Below, one piece after another: positions 18,896 through 27,757 of a stretch of DNA of 64,000 nucleotides. The translations under genes were made by a program, and so were the position numbers. The notes below the pieces were generated by a model. That model was not told the DNA's origin, made no database searches, and was given only the letters and a program-made list of their open reading frames with translations. Location: the NCBI GenBank assembly GCA_009777335.1, contig WRMC01000001.1:62001-126000 (forward strand). Direction: 5' to 3'. Every line of letters starts with the position of its first letter. Position 1 is the stretch's first letter. The stretch is from Treponema sp. GTDB taxonomy: Bacteria; Spirochaetota; Spirochaetia; Treponematales; Breznakiellaceae.

Positions 18896-20124
18896 TAAAA
18901 GAGCTCCCTTAGGATCACCTGCATTCCCTCCAGGTCTTCATCGGTATAGATGGCAGTAAAGGACCCGGAAGAAATGCCGGTGCGAACCTCCATGGCTTCC
19001 AGGTCCCCCTGGGAGTTAATAAACCACAGGGTACGGGTTACCGTAGCAGGGGCTGCAGTCGCAGCCTGCCGCTGCCCTCCGCCGAAGGGCATGGCTCCCC
19101 TCCCGCCGCCCATCATGGGGGAGGGCCCGAGCATCAAATTGGCGAGGTTGGTATTAGCCCCGCCTTGGGGGGCAGAGCTGTTGTTCTGCTCTTCGGTAAT
19201 ATGGGCCGGCTGATAACGCAGGGCTGCATTGCTCACCATAAGGACATTAGGACTGCTTTCGACAATAAAATCTACCGCACAGGTCATGCCGGGCAGGAGG
19301 GAACCGTCCAGGTTCTCGGTATTGATGATCACCGTATAGGAAACTACGTTATTCGAAACTAGGGGGATAAGATGAATGGCCTCCACATATCCGAGAAATG
19401 TGCGGCCCGGCATACTCTCCAGGGTAAAGCGAACCATCTGTCCCCTTCTGATTGATGCCACATCCAGTTCGCTTACCATGGCCTCGATCTGCATTTCTTC
19501 CAGATTCTCTGCCAGGGTAAACATGTGGGATGAATTATTGCTAGAACTGTCTACCACCGTATCTCCAATATTGATTCGCCGTTCCAGGACTATGCCGTCT
19601 ATGGGGGAGCTAATAAAGGCAAAATGATTAATTTCGGTTTCGATAACCATAAGGTTTACCTCCGCAGAGGCAAGATCGGCGGCCAGATTATTCAGGGTGT
19701 TTTCGCTGGTCTTAAGCTCAAACTCGGAGATAAAATTCCGTTCCGCCAAAATTTCCTGGTTCTGGAACACCAGAAGCTGCAGCTCGTAATTTGCCCTGGC
19801 CTTGGCCACCGCCGCAGCCTGCTGTTCCCGCCGCAGTTTGAGCATGTCCGTGTTTAACTCCGCTAAAATATCGCCCCGGTTTATCACATCGTTATTGCTG
19901 ACAAAAATATTTTCTACCTTGCCGCTCATCTGGGGCAGAACCCTGACGGTAGAGACGGGGTTAATGGTCCCCGATGCAGAGATGCTTCGCTCCAGGGATC
20001 CCCGTTGAAGGGTGGTAAACTCGTAGGAAACAGCTCTCTGCCTTCCCGAACAGGCGGCACCAAGGAGAGTAAAGATAATAAGGGTGCTAAACCATATAGT
20101 TTTATATAAAAGGTTTTGTTTCAT
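18895..20124 (-). CDS. MacA-like periplasmic adaptor, lipoprotein
   Basis: The 409-residue membrane-fusion protein starts with a signal peptide ending in the lipobox LGAAC (Cys about 25). It then shows barrel-sandwich hybrid halves (VLPQMSGKVENIFVSNNDVI and SSPIDGIVLERRINIGDTV) flanking a helical hairpin, and a beta-barrel domain. A Gly/Met/Pro/Gln-rich stretch (about 325-360) interrupts the membrane-proximal domain. The adaptor bridges the MacB-like pump and the TolC-like duct. It overlaps the sensor kinase gene by ATGA. Confidence 0.9.
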   Translation of the reverse strand: MKQNLLYKTIWFSTLIIFTLLGAACSGRQRAVSYEFTTLQRGSLERSISASGTINPVSTVRVLPQMSGKVENIFVSNNDVINRGDILAELNTDMLKLRREQQAAAVAKARANYELQLLVFQNQEILAERNFISEFELKTSENTLNNLAADLASAEVNLMVIETEINHFAFISSPIDGIVLERRINIGDTVVDSSSNNSSHMFTLAENLEEMQIEAMVSELDVASIRRGQMVRFTLESMPGRTFLGYVEAIHLIPLVSNNVVSYTVIINTENLDGSLLPGMTCAVDFIVESSPNVLMVSNAALRYQPAHITEEQNNSSAPQGGANTNLANLMLGPSPMMGGGRGAMPFGGGQRQAATAAPATVTRTLWFINSQGDLEAMEVRTGISSGSFTAIYTDEDLEGMQVILRELF

Positions 20125-21692
20125 TCCGGTGACTCCTTCAATGTGACAATAAAAATGGAACCCCCTTGAGGGTTTTGTTCCGCCGAGATACTTCCCCCAT
20201 GGGCGCTGATAATGGCCGCCGCGATGGAGAGCCCTATGCCTGCTCCGCCGGTACTGCGGTTTCTGGATTTGTCGGATCGGTAAAATCGTTCGAAGATGCG
20301 GGGAAGATCTTCCTCTGGGATTCCTATGCCGGTGTCGCAGATGCTGATTTCCAGAACAGGACCAGAGGCGAGGGTAACTTTTTGAACCCTAATGTCTATG
20401 CTCCCCTGATCGGTGTACTTTATCGCATTGGACAATAAATTGAAAAAAACCTGTTTTAAGCGGCTGTAGTCTGCATACACCAAAGTTTTTTCCATATTAC
20501 AGGTGATAGATATGCCCTTCTCCAGGGCGGCGGATCTCCATGGCTCTATCGTGGATTCTATTAGGCCGCCGAGATCAAATTCGGTTTTATCCAGGCTTAT
20601 GCTGTTCCATTCCAGGCCGGTGAGCACATCAAGATCGTCCACCAGGCGGGTCAGACGCATGACTTCTTCGTGGCAGCTTTCCAGCCTCCCCTGGTTGGGG
20701 GGGTAGACCCCGTCTATCATGGCCTCCAGGGTCCCCTGCAGGCATGATAGGGGACTGCGAAGTTCATGGGCCACATCGGAGCTAAGCTGCTTTTGCCGCC
20801 GTTCCCCCTCTTCCAGATCCTCGGCCAGTTTATTTATGGACTGGGAAAGTTCGGCCAGCTCCCGGGTATAATAATTTTCTTCTACCCTGACACTGGTCTT
20901 TATTATGGAAGGTTCCCCCGAAGATGGTGCACGGCTCCGGGCTATGCGCTGGGCGGCCTCACCTACGGTACGGATAGGCCTTGCTATGGCCCGGGAGAGA
21001 AGCACCGATATTACTACCGAAAGGATGAGCAATACCATCCCCGCCAGAAAGAGCAGGCGGTTTAGGGATTGTAAAAAGGCAGATTCGGCTTCACTGTAAA
21101 ACAAGGGGCCGAAGGTGTCTATGCTGAGGGTTCCCACCTGCCTGTTAGCCGCAAACACGGCATACTGTTCCCGCTGTAATTGGTTTGCTTCGCCAAAGTC
21201 CCTAAGCCAGGGATCTTCAGGAAAAAGGGGGGGCTCTATCCTTAGTACACGGCTTCCCCCCAGGCTTCGATCTGCTTCGCCGATATTCGTATCCGGTGAC
21301 CTCTGCCCCCTAGGCAGGCGGTGAACTTCCATACGGGCCGCAATGCCCCGCATTACCCGCAGGTACTCCATCCTGTCCCGGGCCCGGGTATCCCAGATCA
21401 TATTTCCCCGTTCATCTTCCAGGATGATGATATAACCCTCCTGGGCAAAGAAGAGCCCCATGGCCCGGACTGCCTCCACATCAAAGAGGCCCCTTTCCTG
21501 GTTGTACTGCCCGCTGATTACATTCACAATTTCGCGGCTTTTGGCGGCTATGTTTTCCCGCACATGGGAGTTAAACATCTGGCTGGAAAAATGATTAAGA
21601 AAGAGGATCAAGACCCCCAGGGAAAGACTAATAAAGAGGGCATAGGTAAGGGCCAGCCGGTTTTGCAGACTTATGGTAAACCTGGGTTTCAT
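20121..21692 (-). CDS. Membrane sensor histidine kinase of the efflux operon
   Basis: The 523 residues contain two membrane segments (about 14-32 and 193-215) enclosing a periplasmic sensor of about 160 residues, a HAMP domain, HisKA with LSSDVAHELRSPLSCLQ (phosphoacceptor His), and HATPase_c with NLLSNAIKYT and GGAGIGLSIA. The layout is that of BaeS/CpxA-type envelope-stress kinases. It is encoded between its cognate regulator and the efflux genes with four-base overlaps on both sides. The ligand is unknown. Confidence 0.93.
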   Translation of the reverse strand: MKPRFTISLQNRLALTYALFISLSLGVLILFLNHFSSQMFNSHVRENIAAKSREIVNVISGQYNQERGLFDVEAVRAMGLFFAQEGYIIILEDERGNMIWDTRARDRMEYLRVMRGIAARMEVHRLPRGQRSPDTNIGEADRSLGGSRVLRIEPPLFPEDPWLRDFGEANQLQREQYAVFAANRQVGTLSIDTFGPLFYSEAESAFLQSLNRLLFLAGMVLLILSVVISVLLSRAIARPIRTVGEAAQRIARSRAPSSGEPSIIKTSVRVEENYYTRELAELSQSINKLAEDLEEGERRQKQLSSDVAHELRSPLSCLQGTLEAMIDGVYPPNQGRLESCHEEVMRLTRLVDDLDVLTGLEWNSISLDKTEFDLGGLIESTIEPWRSAALEKGISITCNMEKTLVYADYSRLKQVFFNLLSNAIKYTDQGSIDIRVQKVTLASGPVLEISICDTGIGIPEEDLPRIFERFYRSDKSRNRSTGGAGIGLSIAAAIISAHGGSISAEQNPQGGSIFIVTLKESPE

Positions 21693-22411
21693 GATTCGGG
21701 CCCTCCTCCCATTCTATAACCCATCCCATAAACCGTGGTGATATACCGGGGTGCCTTGGGGTTATCGCCTATCTTGGCCCTGAGTTTTTTTACATGGGTA
21801 TCTATGGCCCTGTCATACCCATCGTAATCAAAACCCTTTACAGCATAGAGGATCTCATCCCTGGTAAAAATTTTTGCCTGCCGGGACATAAGCAGGGCCA
21901 GGATATGGTATTCGTCCCGGGTTAACTGCAGAACCTTCCCGTCCCTGGACACCTGGCGTATGTCTGTATCCACCGAAAGATCCTCATAGGAAAGAAAACG
22001 GCCCTTAATATGGCCCGGATCTGAAGCATGGATCCTTCTTAGTATCGCCTCCAGGCGGGCGATGAGTTCCCGGGGGCTAAAGGGTTTTTTGATGTAATCA
22101 TCGGCCCCCAGGTTAAGGCCCTGGATGATGCTGGCTTCGTCTATTTTGGCGGTCACCATTATAATGGGAACATCAGAGAGTTCTCTGATGGTTTTGCAAA
22201 AGTCTTCGCCGCTGCCGTCGGGAAGCATGAGATCCAATAAAATAAGGTCTATGGGGTGGGAGGAATCCCTGTATTGTTCAAACAAAGCCATCCCCTCCCG
22301 GCAATTGGCGGCACAGAGGGGGGTGTAATTATTTATTTCGAGGTAGGATTTTATCAGTTCCAGTATTTTAGGCTCATCGTCGATGGCTAAAACCAGGCTC
22401 CTGTCATTCAT
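21689..22411 (-). CDS. OmpR/PhoB-family response regulator
   Basis: The 240-residue protein has a receiver domain (acidic pocket AIDDE, phospho-Asp in ILLDLMLPDG, TAK, KPFSPRE) and a C-terminal winged helix with VKKLRAKIGDN and YITTVYGMGYRM. It is the first gene of the efflux run and overlaps its kinase by ATGA. Family behaviour suggests it activates the operon it belongs to, which would form a feedback loop; no operator was identified. Confidence 0.95.
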   Translation of the reverse strand: MNDRSLVLAIDDEPKILELIKSYLEINNYTPLCAANCREGMALFEQYRDSSHPIDLILLDLMLPDGSGEDFCKTIRELSDVPIIMVTAKIDEASIIQGLNLGADDYIKKPFSPRELIARLEAILRRIHASDPGHIKGRFLSYEDLSVDTDIRQVSRDGKVLQLTRDEYHILALLMSRQAKIFTRDEILYAVKGFDYDGYDRAIDTHVKKLRAKIGDNPKAPRYITTVYGMGYRMGGGPES

Positions 22412-22442
22412 GGGCTAAAGATAGCATATAATTGTGTTTTTT

Positions 22443-24239
22443 TTATGATTCTTTGGTCTTTAATACCGCCAGGAAGGCATTTTGCGGAAGTTCCACATCT
22501 CCGACCATGCGCATTCGCTTTTTTCCTTCCTTCTGTTTTTCCAAAAGCTTTCGTTTCCGGGTCACGTCTCCGCCGTAACACTTGGCGAGGACATCCTTCC
22601 TTAGGGCGTTAACGGTTTCCCGGGCTACGATTTGACTGCCTATGGCACCCTGGATGGGAATCTTAAACTGCTGCCTTGGAATTTCGTCCACCAGGCGTTC
22701 GCAGACTATCCGGGCCCGGGCATGGGCATGATCTTTAAAAACCAGCTGGGCCAGGGCATCGACGGGCTTGCCGTTTAATAAAATGTCCAGCTTTACCAGC
22801 TCCGTGGGTTTATAGTCGGTCAGATCATAATCGAAGGAGGCATAGCCGCGGCTGGTGCTTTTTAGGCGATCATAAAAATCAAAGAGGACTTCCCCCAGGG
22901 GCATTTCGTAGACTATCTCTACCCGCTTTTCATCCAGGTAGGTCATGTTCGTCTGCACCCCCCGCTTTTCCATGCAGAGGGTCATGATATTACCCAGGTA
23001 GTTAGTGGGGGTAATCACCGCCGCCCGTATGTAGGGTTCCTGGGCCCCTTCGATTCGGCCCTCGTCGGGGTAGTTCATGGGGTTGTCTACCATGATCTCT
23101 TCGCCCCCCCGGAGCTGGACCTTATACTTTACCGAAGGGGCCGTAAAGATCACCGACTGGTTAAATTCCCGCTCGAGCCTTTCCTGGATAACCTCCAGAT
23201 GGAGGAGCCCCAGGAAGCCGCAGCGGAACCCAAAGCCCAGGGCAGCGGAAGAGTCCTTCTCGTAGATCAATGAGGCGTCATTTAATTTTAATTTATCTAT
23301 ACTGATCTGCAGTTCTTCGTAATCGTTGGTGTCCACCGGGTAAATCGAAGAGAAAACCACCGGTTTAATTTCCCTAAAACCCGGCAGGGGGCTGCTGCAG
23401 GGTCTGGCCGATGAGGTTACCGTATCCCCCACCCGGACATCGCTGACCGTTTTTATCCCCCCAATGAAATACCCCACGTCTCCGGCCTCTAGTTCTCCCT
23501 GTTCGGCCATGCCCAGCTTAAACACCCCCAGGGATTCGACCTCATACTCCGTATCATTGGATAAAAAGCGGATCTTCATTCCCTTTTTAATGGTCCCGTC
23601 GAAGAGCCGCACATGGACTACCACTCCCCTATAGGGATCGTAGTGGCAGTCAAAGATGAGGGCCCTGAGGGGATCCTCTGCGGTTTTAGGAGGAGGGGGT
23701 ATCCTATCGATAATTACTTCGAAAAGTTCATCTATCCCCTGGCCGGTCTTGGCAGAGATCATCACCGCCGTGGAGGGGTCCAGACCCAGGTCCTTCTCGA
23801 TCTGGGCCAGGGTCCCGGGAATATCGGCGGCGTTCATGTCAATTTTATTTATCACCGGGATGATGCTTAGATCATGCTCCAGGGCCAGGTACATGTTCGA
23901 CAGGGTCTGGGCCTGAACCCCCTGGGTAGCATCCACCAGCAAGAGGGCCCCCTCGCAGGAATTGATGGCCCGGGACACCTCGTAGGTAAAGTCCACATGG
24001 CCGGGGGTGTCCAGGAGGTTAAGCTTATACTCGTTTCCGTCGGCCCCGGTATAGGGGATACATACCGCCTGGCTCTTGATGGTAATACCCCGCTCCCGCT
24101 CTATGTCCATGTTGTCCAGGATTTGATTTTGGAAATGCCTGTCCTCCACCAGGCGGCCCTTTTGGATGAGCCGGTCTGCGAGGGTAGATTTCCCGTGATC
24201 AATGTGGGCGATGATGCAAAAGTTTCGTATATGTGCCAT
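22443..24239 (-). CDS. lepA: LepA (elongation factor 4), ribosomal back-translocase GTPase
   Basis: The 598-residue protein has G1 AHIDHGKSTLADR, G3 DTPGHVDFTYE and G4 NKIDM, followed by EF-G-like domains II, III and V and the LepA-specific C-terminal domain (ending near KRMRMVGDVELPQ). The length matches the family. LepA acts on ribosomes during initiation or stalled elongation. It follows the S1C protease gene by 11 bases and lies 31 bases ahead of the response regulator, all on the minus strand. Confidence 0.97.
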   Translation of the reverse strand: MAHIRNFCIIAHIDHGKSTLADRLIQKGRLVEDRHFQNQILDNMDIERERGITIKSQAVCIPYTGADGNEYKLNLLDTPGHVDFTYEVSRAINSCEGALLLVDATQGVQAQTLSNMYLALEHDLSIIPVINKIDMNAADIPGTLAQIEKDLGLDPSTAVMISAKTGQGIDELFEVIIDRIPPPPKTAEDPLRALIFDCHYDPYRGVVVHVRLFDGTIKKGMKIRFLSNDTEYEVESLGVFKLGMAEQGELEAGDVGYFIGGIKTVSDVRVGDTVTSSARPCSSPLPGFREIKPVVFSSIYPVDTNDYEELQISIDKLKLNDASLIYEKDSSAALGFGFRCGFLGLLHLEVIQERLEREFNQSVIFTAPSVKYKVQLRGGEEIMVDNPMNYPDEGRIEGAQEPYIRAAVITPTNYLGNIMTLCMEKRGVQTNMTYLDEKRVEIVYEMPLGEVLFDFYDRLKSTSRGYASFDYDLTDYKPTELVKLDILLNGKPVDALAQLVFKDHAHARARIVCERLVDEIPRQQFKIPIQGAIGSQIVARETVNALRKDVLAKCYGGDVTRKRKLLEKQKEGKKRMRMVGDVELPQNAFLAVLKTKES

Positions 24240-24250
24240 GAAGCCTTAGC

Positions 24251-26134
24251 TTACAGCGTATCGGGGATGTCCAGCAAGGCGGTTAAGCGCATGGTGGTTT
24301 CCAGGAAACCCATGGTACGTCTTCGGACATTAATGTCCAGGACCGCAAAGCCTTCCCTTTCAAAGATCCTAAAACTCCGGATCGAAACGGGGTCGTCGGG
24401 GGAGAAGCTCATTTCATCGGCAATGGAACCCCGGACTACCTTTCGTACCACATAGGAGCTAAAAAAATTGTTCCCCCCCTGGGGGTAAAGATGGAGCCCA
24501 AAGAGGGGCGCCACGACCCGTTCCCGGGAATCCATCTGGACCGCCTCTACCATGGGAACCGCCGGGCGGCTCGCCAGCCGTAAAAGGTGGCTGGAAGCTT
24601 CCCCCTCAGGGCTGCTTAGATCCAGCCTGAGTAATTCCCCCGGCTGGAGCGCAAAAAGCTGGTCCTGGGCGGCGGGGATAAGACCCCCCTGGGGAGCCCT
24701 AAGGGGGACCCCGTTGATGGCGGTGATGAGGGAGCCCTCGGGGATTTGCATATCCGAGGCAGGGCTGGCGGGAGACACATAGACAATCTCTGCCCCCAGC
24801 ATGGTTTCGCTCAAAGTGAGCCCTATCCAGGGCCGGTCAGCCTTGCCCCCCGCCAACATGGCCGGAAGGGACCGGGCCAGACGCTCCGCCGGGATCGCAA
24901 AGTTAAGCCCCTGGTAGTACTCTATGCCCGCAAAGACCACCCCTACCAGGCGGCCCTCCATGTTGATCACCGGGCCGCCGGAGTTTCCCTGGTTGACTGC
25001 CGCATCGATCTGAAAAACGTCGCCTATGGGCAGGGCGATCCGGCGGCCCAGGGCGGAGACTATACCCTGGGTGACCGTCCGTTCCAGCCCCACGGGGGAT
25101 CCGATGGCGAAGATGGTTTCTCCCACCATGGGCACCACCCAATCAACCACCGAGTATACATAATCGGGGGTAATTTCGGTTTTGATCAGGGCCAGATCCA
25201 GGGTGGTGTCCCAGCCTATAACCCGGGCTGGAATCCTGGGGCTCGAGGCATCTCCCAGGCGGACATACATGCGGGAAGATCCCCTAAAGCTGGGGTCCAC
25301 CTCGCTGGCTATGACATGGTAGTTGGTAATAAGGAGCCCTGAGGCATCCACAAAGAAGGCAGAACCCAGGGCCCGGTCGGGATAGGCCCGCCCCCGGTCT
25401 ACCCGGATTCCCCGGTCAACGATGACGGTGGCCACCCCCTGGATCATCTCGGCGGCGGTATCCCTGCCCTGGGCATAGGTCCTGAGATCGGCTGGAAGGG
25501 AAGCAGCTCTGCCCAACTGACTAATGATGCCGAGGAAGAAGGCGGCGGTGCGCCTCTGTCTTACCTGGACTGCCCTCTCGAAGAAGAGGAAGGCGTCATC
25601 GTAGTTTAGCCCCTGGAGGTTATGGGCCCTATGGGCCGCCAGGAAGGCGGCCAGATCATTCCCTTCCAGGAGCTGCTCTTTGGCATACTGGAGGACTATG
25701 GCTGGTTCCTCTCCAGTACGCTCCACCTGGACTCCCAAAGAAGAGAGGGACCGGGCATGGGAGGCCGCATCATTCCAGCGTCCCTCTTCTATGGCCAGGC
25801 CTTGCGCTTCCTCCAGGGCCCCCAGAGCATCAAGACGAAGGCTGTCCAACCTAAGACGAATGTCAGGATCGTTCCCATCAGGAAATCGGGAACTGGGGCC
25901 ATAGAGGAGATCGTAGATCTCTAAAAGATGGATGGCCCTGACGGGGTCCAGCCCCACCTGGCGGGAAATATCATCCAGCCGTACCTCGGTAACAGAGCGG
26001 GGAGGAACGAGCCGCCTTTCGGCCGCGGCGGTGCTGGTACAGCTGCTCAAGACAAACAAAAGGAAGCCGCTCAGGAGAATCAGGGCCGGGACCCTGGAAC
26101 ATATCATGTTACATTTTTGCGTATGGTTCATCAT
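24251..26134 (-). CDS. S1C (HtrA/DegP-like) serine protease, lipoprotein with N-terminal helical repeats
   Basis: The 627 residues open with a lipoprotein signal (ILLSGFLLFVLSSC, Cys about 32). A helical region of about 180 residues follows, with TPR-like features. The trypsin-like domain has a complete triad in LLITNYHVIAS (His), TLDLALIKTE (Asp) and NQGNSGGPVIN (Ser), and then a PDZ-like domain. HtrA proteases degrade misfolded envelope proteins; the helical head, not seen in DegP, may recruit clients or partners. Its ATG overlaps the upstream TPR-like gene by one base. Confidence 0.88.
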   Translation of the reverse strand: MMNHTQKCNMICSRVPALILLSGFLLFVLSSCTSTAAAERRLVPPRSVTEVRLDDISRQVGLDPVRAIHLLEIYDLLYGPSSRFPDGNDPDIRLRLDSLRLDALGALEEAQGLAIEEGRWNDAASHARSLSSLGVQVERTGEEPAIVLQYAKEQLLEGNDLAAFLAAHRAHNLQGLNYDDAFLFFERAVQVRQRRTAAFFLGIISQLGRAASLPADLRTYAQGRDTAAEMIQGVATVIVDRGIRVDRGRAYPDRALGSAFFVDASGLLITNYHVIASEVDPSFRGSSRMYVRLGDASSPRIPARVIGWDTTLDLALIKTEITPDYVYSVVDWVVPMVGETIFAIGSPVGLERTVTQGIVSALGRRIALPIGDVFQIDAAVNQGNSGGPVINMEGRLVGVVFAGIEYYQGLNFAIPAERLARSLPAMLAGGKADRPWIGLTLSETMLGAEIVYVSPASPASDMQIPEGSLITAINGVPLRAPQGGLIPAAQDQLFALQPGELLRLDLSSPEGEASSHLLRLASRPAVPMVEAVQMDSRERVVAPLFGLHLYPQGGNNFFSSYVVRKVVRGSIADEMSFSPDDPVSIRSFRIFEREGFAVLDINVRRRTMGFLETTMRLTALLDIPDTL

Positions 26135-27756
26135 CAGTAATCCCGCCCGCTCTCGGTGTATGAATAGGTCCTATCGTAATCCCATAGGTTTTCGGTTTCC
26201 TCAGGTTCATCGCTTCCCCTAAAGTAACGCAGGGTATCCATGGTACCCCCAAAGGTCAGATCGACCCGCTGAACCTGGGGCCTCCCCAGATGGAACTCCG
26301 TATCGGCCACCATCAGATCTCCCAGGTACTCCCTGGCCCGGATGGGGATGCCCCCGTCCAGATCGATCAGCTCATGGGCCCCCGGAAACTCCAGGCTGGG
26401 CCGCTCTATCCTAAGGGAGCTAAAGACCAGGGCCCTATAGCTAAGGGCTGGACTTAGGTGGTCCCGGCGGGGAAAAAGCAGCCCCGCAGCCCAGGGTTCT
26501 TCGAAGACAAAGGGCGAAAAATGGAAGTCCAGGGGCCGGGGAATAAAACGTACCCCTTCCAGATCGGTATGAAGAACCGCAGGGTAGCGCTCCCAGTGAA
26601 CTACCGCCGTCCCAGACCCGGGAGCTCCCGGAGGTCCTGGCATGAGCACCTCAACACGCTGGGGAAGGCCGGCATCAAAAAAAACTTTTAAGTCCGCCCT
26701 CCTATCCTGGGAGGCATCGAGGCTGCATAAAATAAGAAAGCCGTTTTGATAATGGGCGTAGACTTCCGGTATACCGTCCTTATCTTCGTCTTCTGTGATA
26801 ACACCTGTATAGGCCGAAAGGTTTCGCCTAAAGAGGGAGCGGGCCTCATCATGGCGCAGAAGCCTCCATATATCATCCAATATAGCTATATCAAGCTGGG
26901 AAAGGGAAAATAGCTCAGAAAGGGCCCTTTCTTCGTCGATGAGCCCCAGGTTGAGGGCCGCCGGCAGGGATGCCAGGGCGGGGTAGGCCTCGTTGGCCCG
27001 GTAGGCAGAGACCAGACGCTGGGCCTCGGCCTCATCCCAATGGTAGGGAGCGGCCATCCATGCCAGGTCAGGGTTAGCCAAAAGCAGGACCGGAAGACGG
27101 CGGAGGATTAAGTCCAGGGTCTCCCTTTCCCAGGGGTCGGGGCTGCGGTCCAGGGCTCCCTGGCGGTAGAGGTAGGAAAAAAAGATCCGCACCGGGCCCC
27201 CATCCCTGGGATACCGATCCAGGGTTTCGGTCATGGCCCGGCGAAATTCCTGGGGCCGGTAGGGCAAGAGGGCCCGCAAGAGGAGCTCCGCCCCTTCTAC
27301 CCTGGGGGGCAGGAGGGCGAGTTCTGCCAGAGCCTCGGGGTAAGCCTTCAGGGCAATGAGGTACTCGGCCTTTAAGAGCCGGGCCGCCTCGGGGTTATAT
27401 TGATTCCAGCGGTTAAGTCCCAGGGCCAGGTCCAGGGCTTCCAGGACCCTCCCCCGCTCCTGCAAATCCTGGGAACGGGCCAGGGCCAATAAATAGGAAA
27501 GATCGGAAGAAACATCGGAAAAATCGGCAGCCCGCTCGAGGCCCGCCAGAGCTTCGTCCCAGCGGCCCTGATTAATCCGTTCCTGGGCCCAGGCGGCATA
27601 GGCTTCTGCCATGGCTTGGTCCCCCCTGGGGGGGGTATCGAAGAACTCGAAGATCTCCTGAAGGTAGTCATCACTAAGATAAAGATTCTGGCTAAAAAGG
27701 CCCAGGGGCAGTAGGAGAATAAGGCAGAACAGGATCAGGGGCCTTACCGGAAGCAA
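26134..27756 (-). CDS. Secreted TPR-like protein of unknown function
   Basis: I place the start at TTG 27756, preceded by AGGAGG six bases away. It gives LLPVRPLILFCLILLLPLGL, a good signal peptide ending LFSQ, and 540 residues. Residues about 30-330 are helical with Ala/Leu-rich TPR-like pairs (WDEALAGLERAADF, YPEALAELALLPP). The C-terminal part is beta-rich, with acidic motifs DEDKDGIPEVYAHYQNG and DASQDRRADLKVFFDAG resembling calcium-binding loops. It starts one base after the ftsH stop and overlaps the S1C protease, suggesting shared work in the periplasm. Confidence 0.7.
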   Translation of the reverse strand: MLPVRPLILFCLILLLPLGLFSQNLYLSDDYLQEIFEFFDTPPRGDQAMAEAYAAWAQERINQGRWDEALAGLERAADFSDVSSDLSYLLALARSQDLQERGRVLEALDLALGLNRWNQYNPEAARLLKAEYLIALKAYPEALAELALLPPRVEGAELLLRALLPYRPQEFRRAMTETLDRYPRDGGPVRIFFSYLYRQGALDRSPDPWERETLDLILRRLPVLLLANPDLAWMAAPYHWDEAEAQRLVSAYRANEAYPALASLPAALNLGLIDEERALSELFSLSQLDIAILDDIWRLLRHDEARSLFRRNLSAYTGVITEDEDKDGIPEVYAHYQNGFLILCSLDASQDRRADLKVFFDAGLPQRVEVLMPGPPGAPGSGTAVVHWERYPAVLHTDLEGVRFIPRPLDFHFSPFVFEEPWAAGLLFPRRDHLSPALSYRALVFSSLRIERPSLEFPGAHELIDLDGGIPIRAREYLGDLMVADTEFHLGRPQVQRVDLTFGGTMDTLRYFRGSDEPEETENLWDYDRTYSYTESGRDY

Positions 27757-27757
27757 A

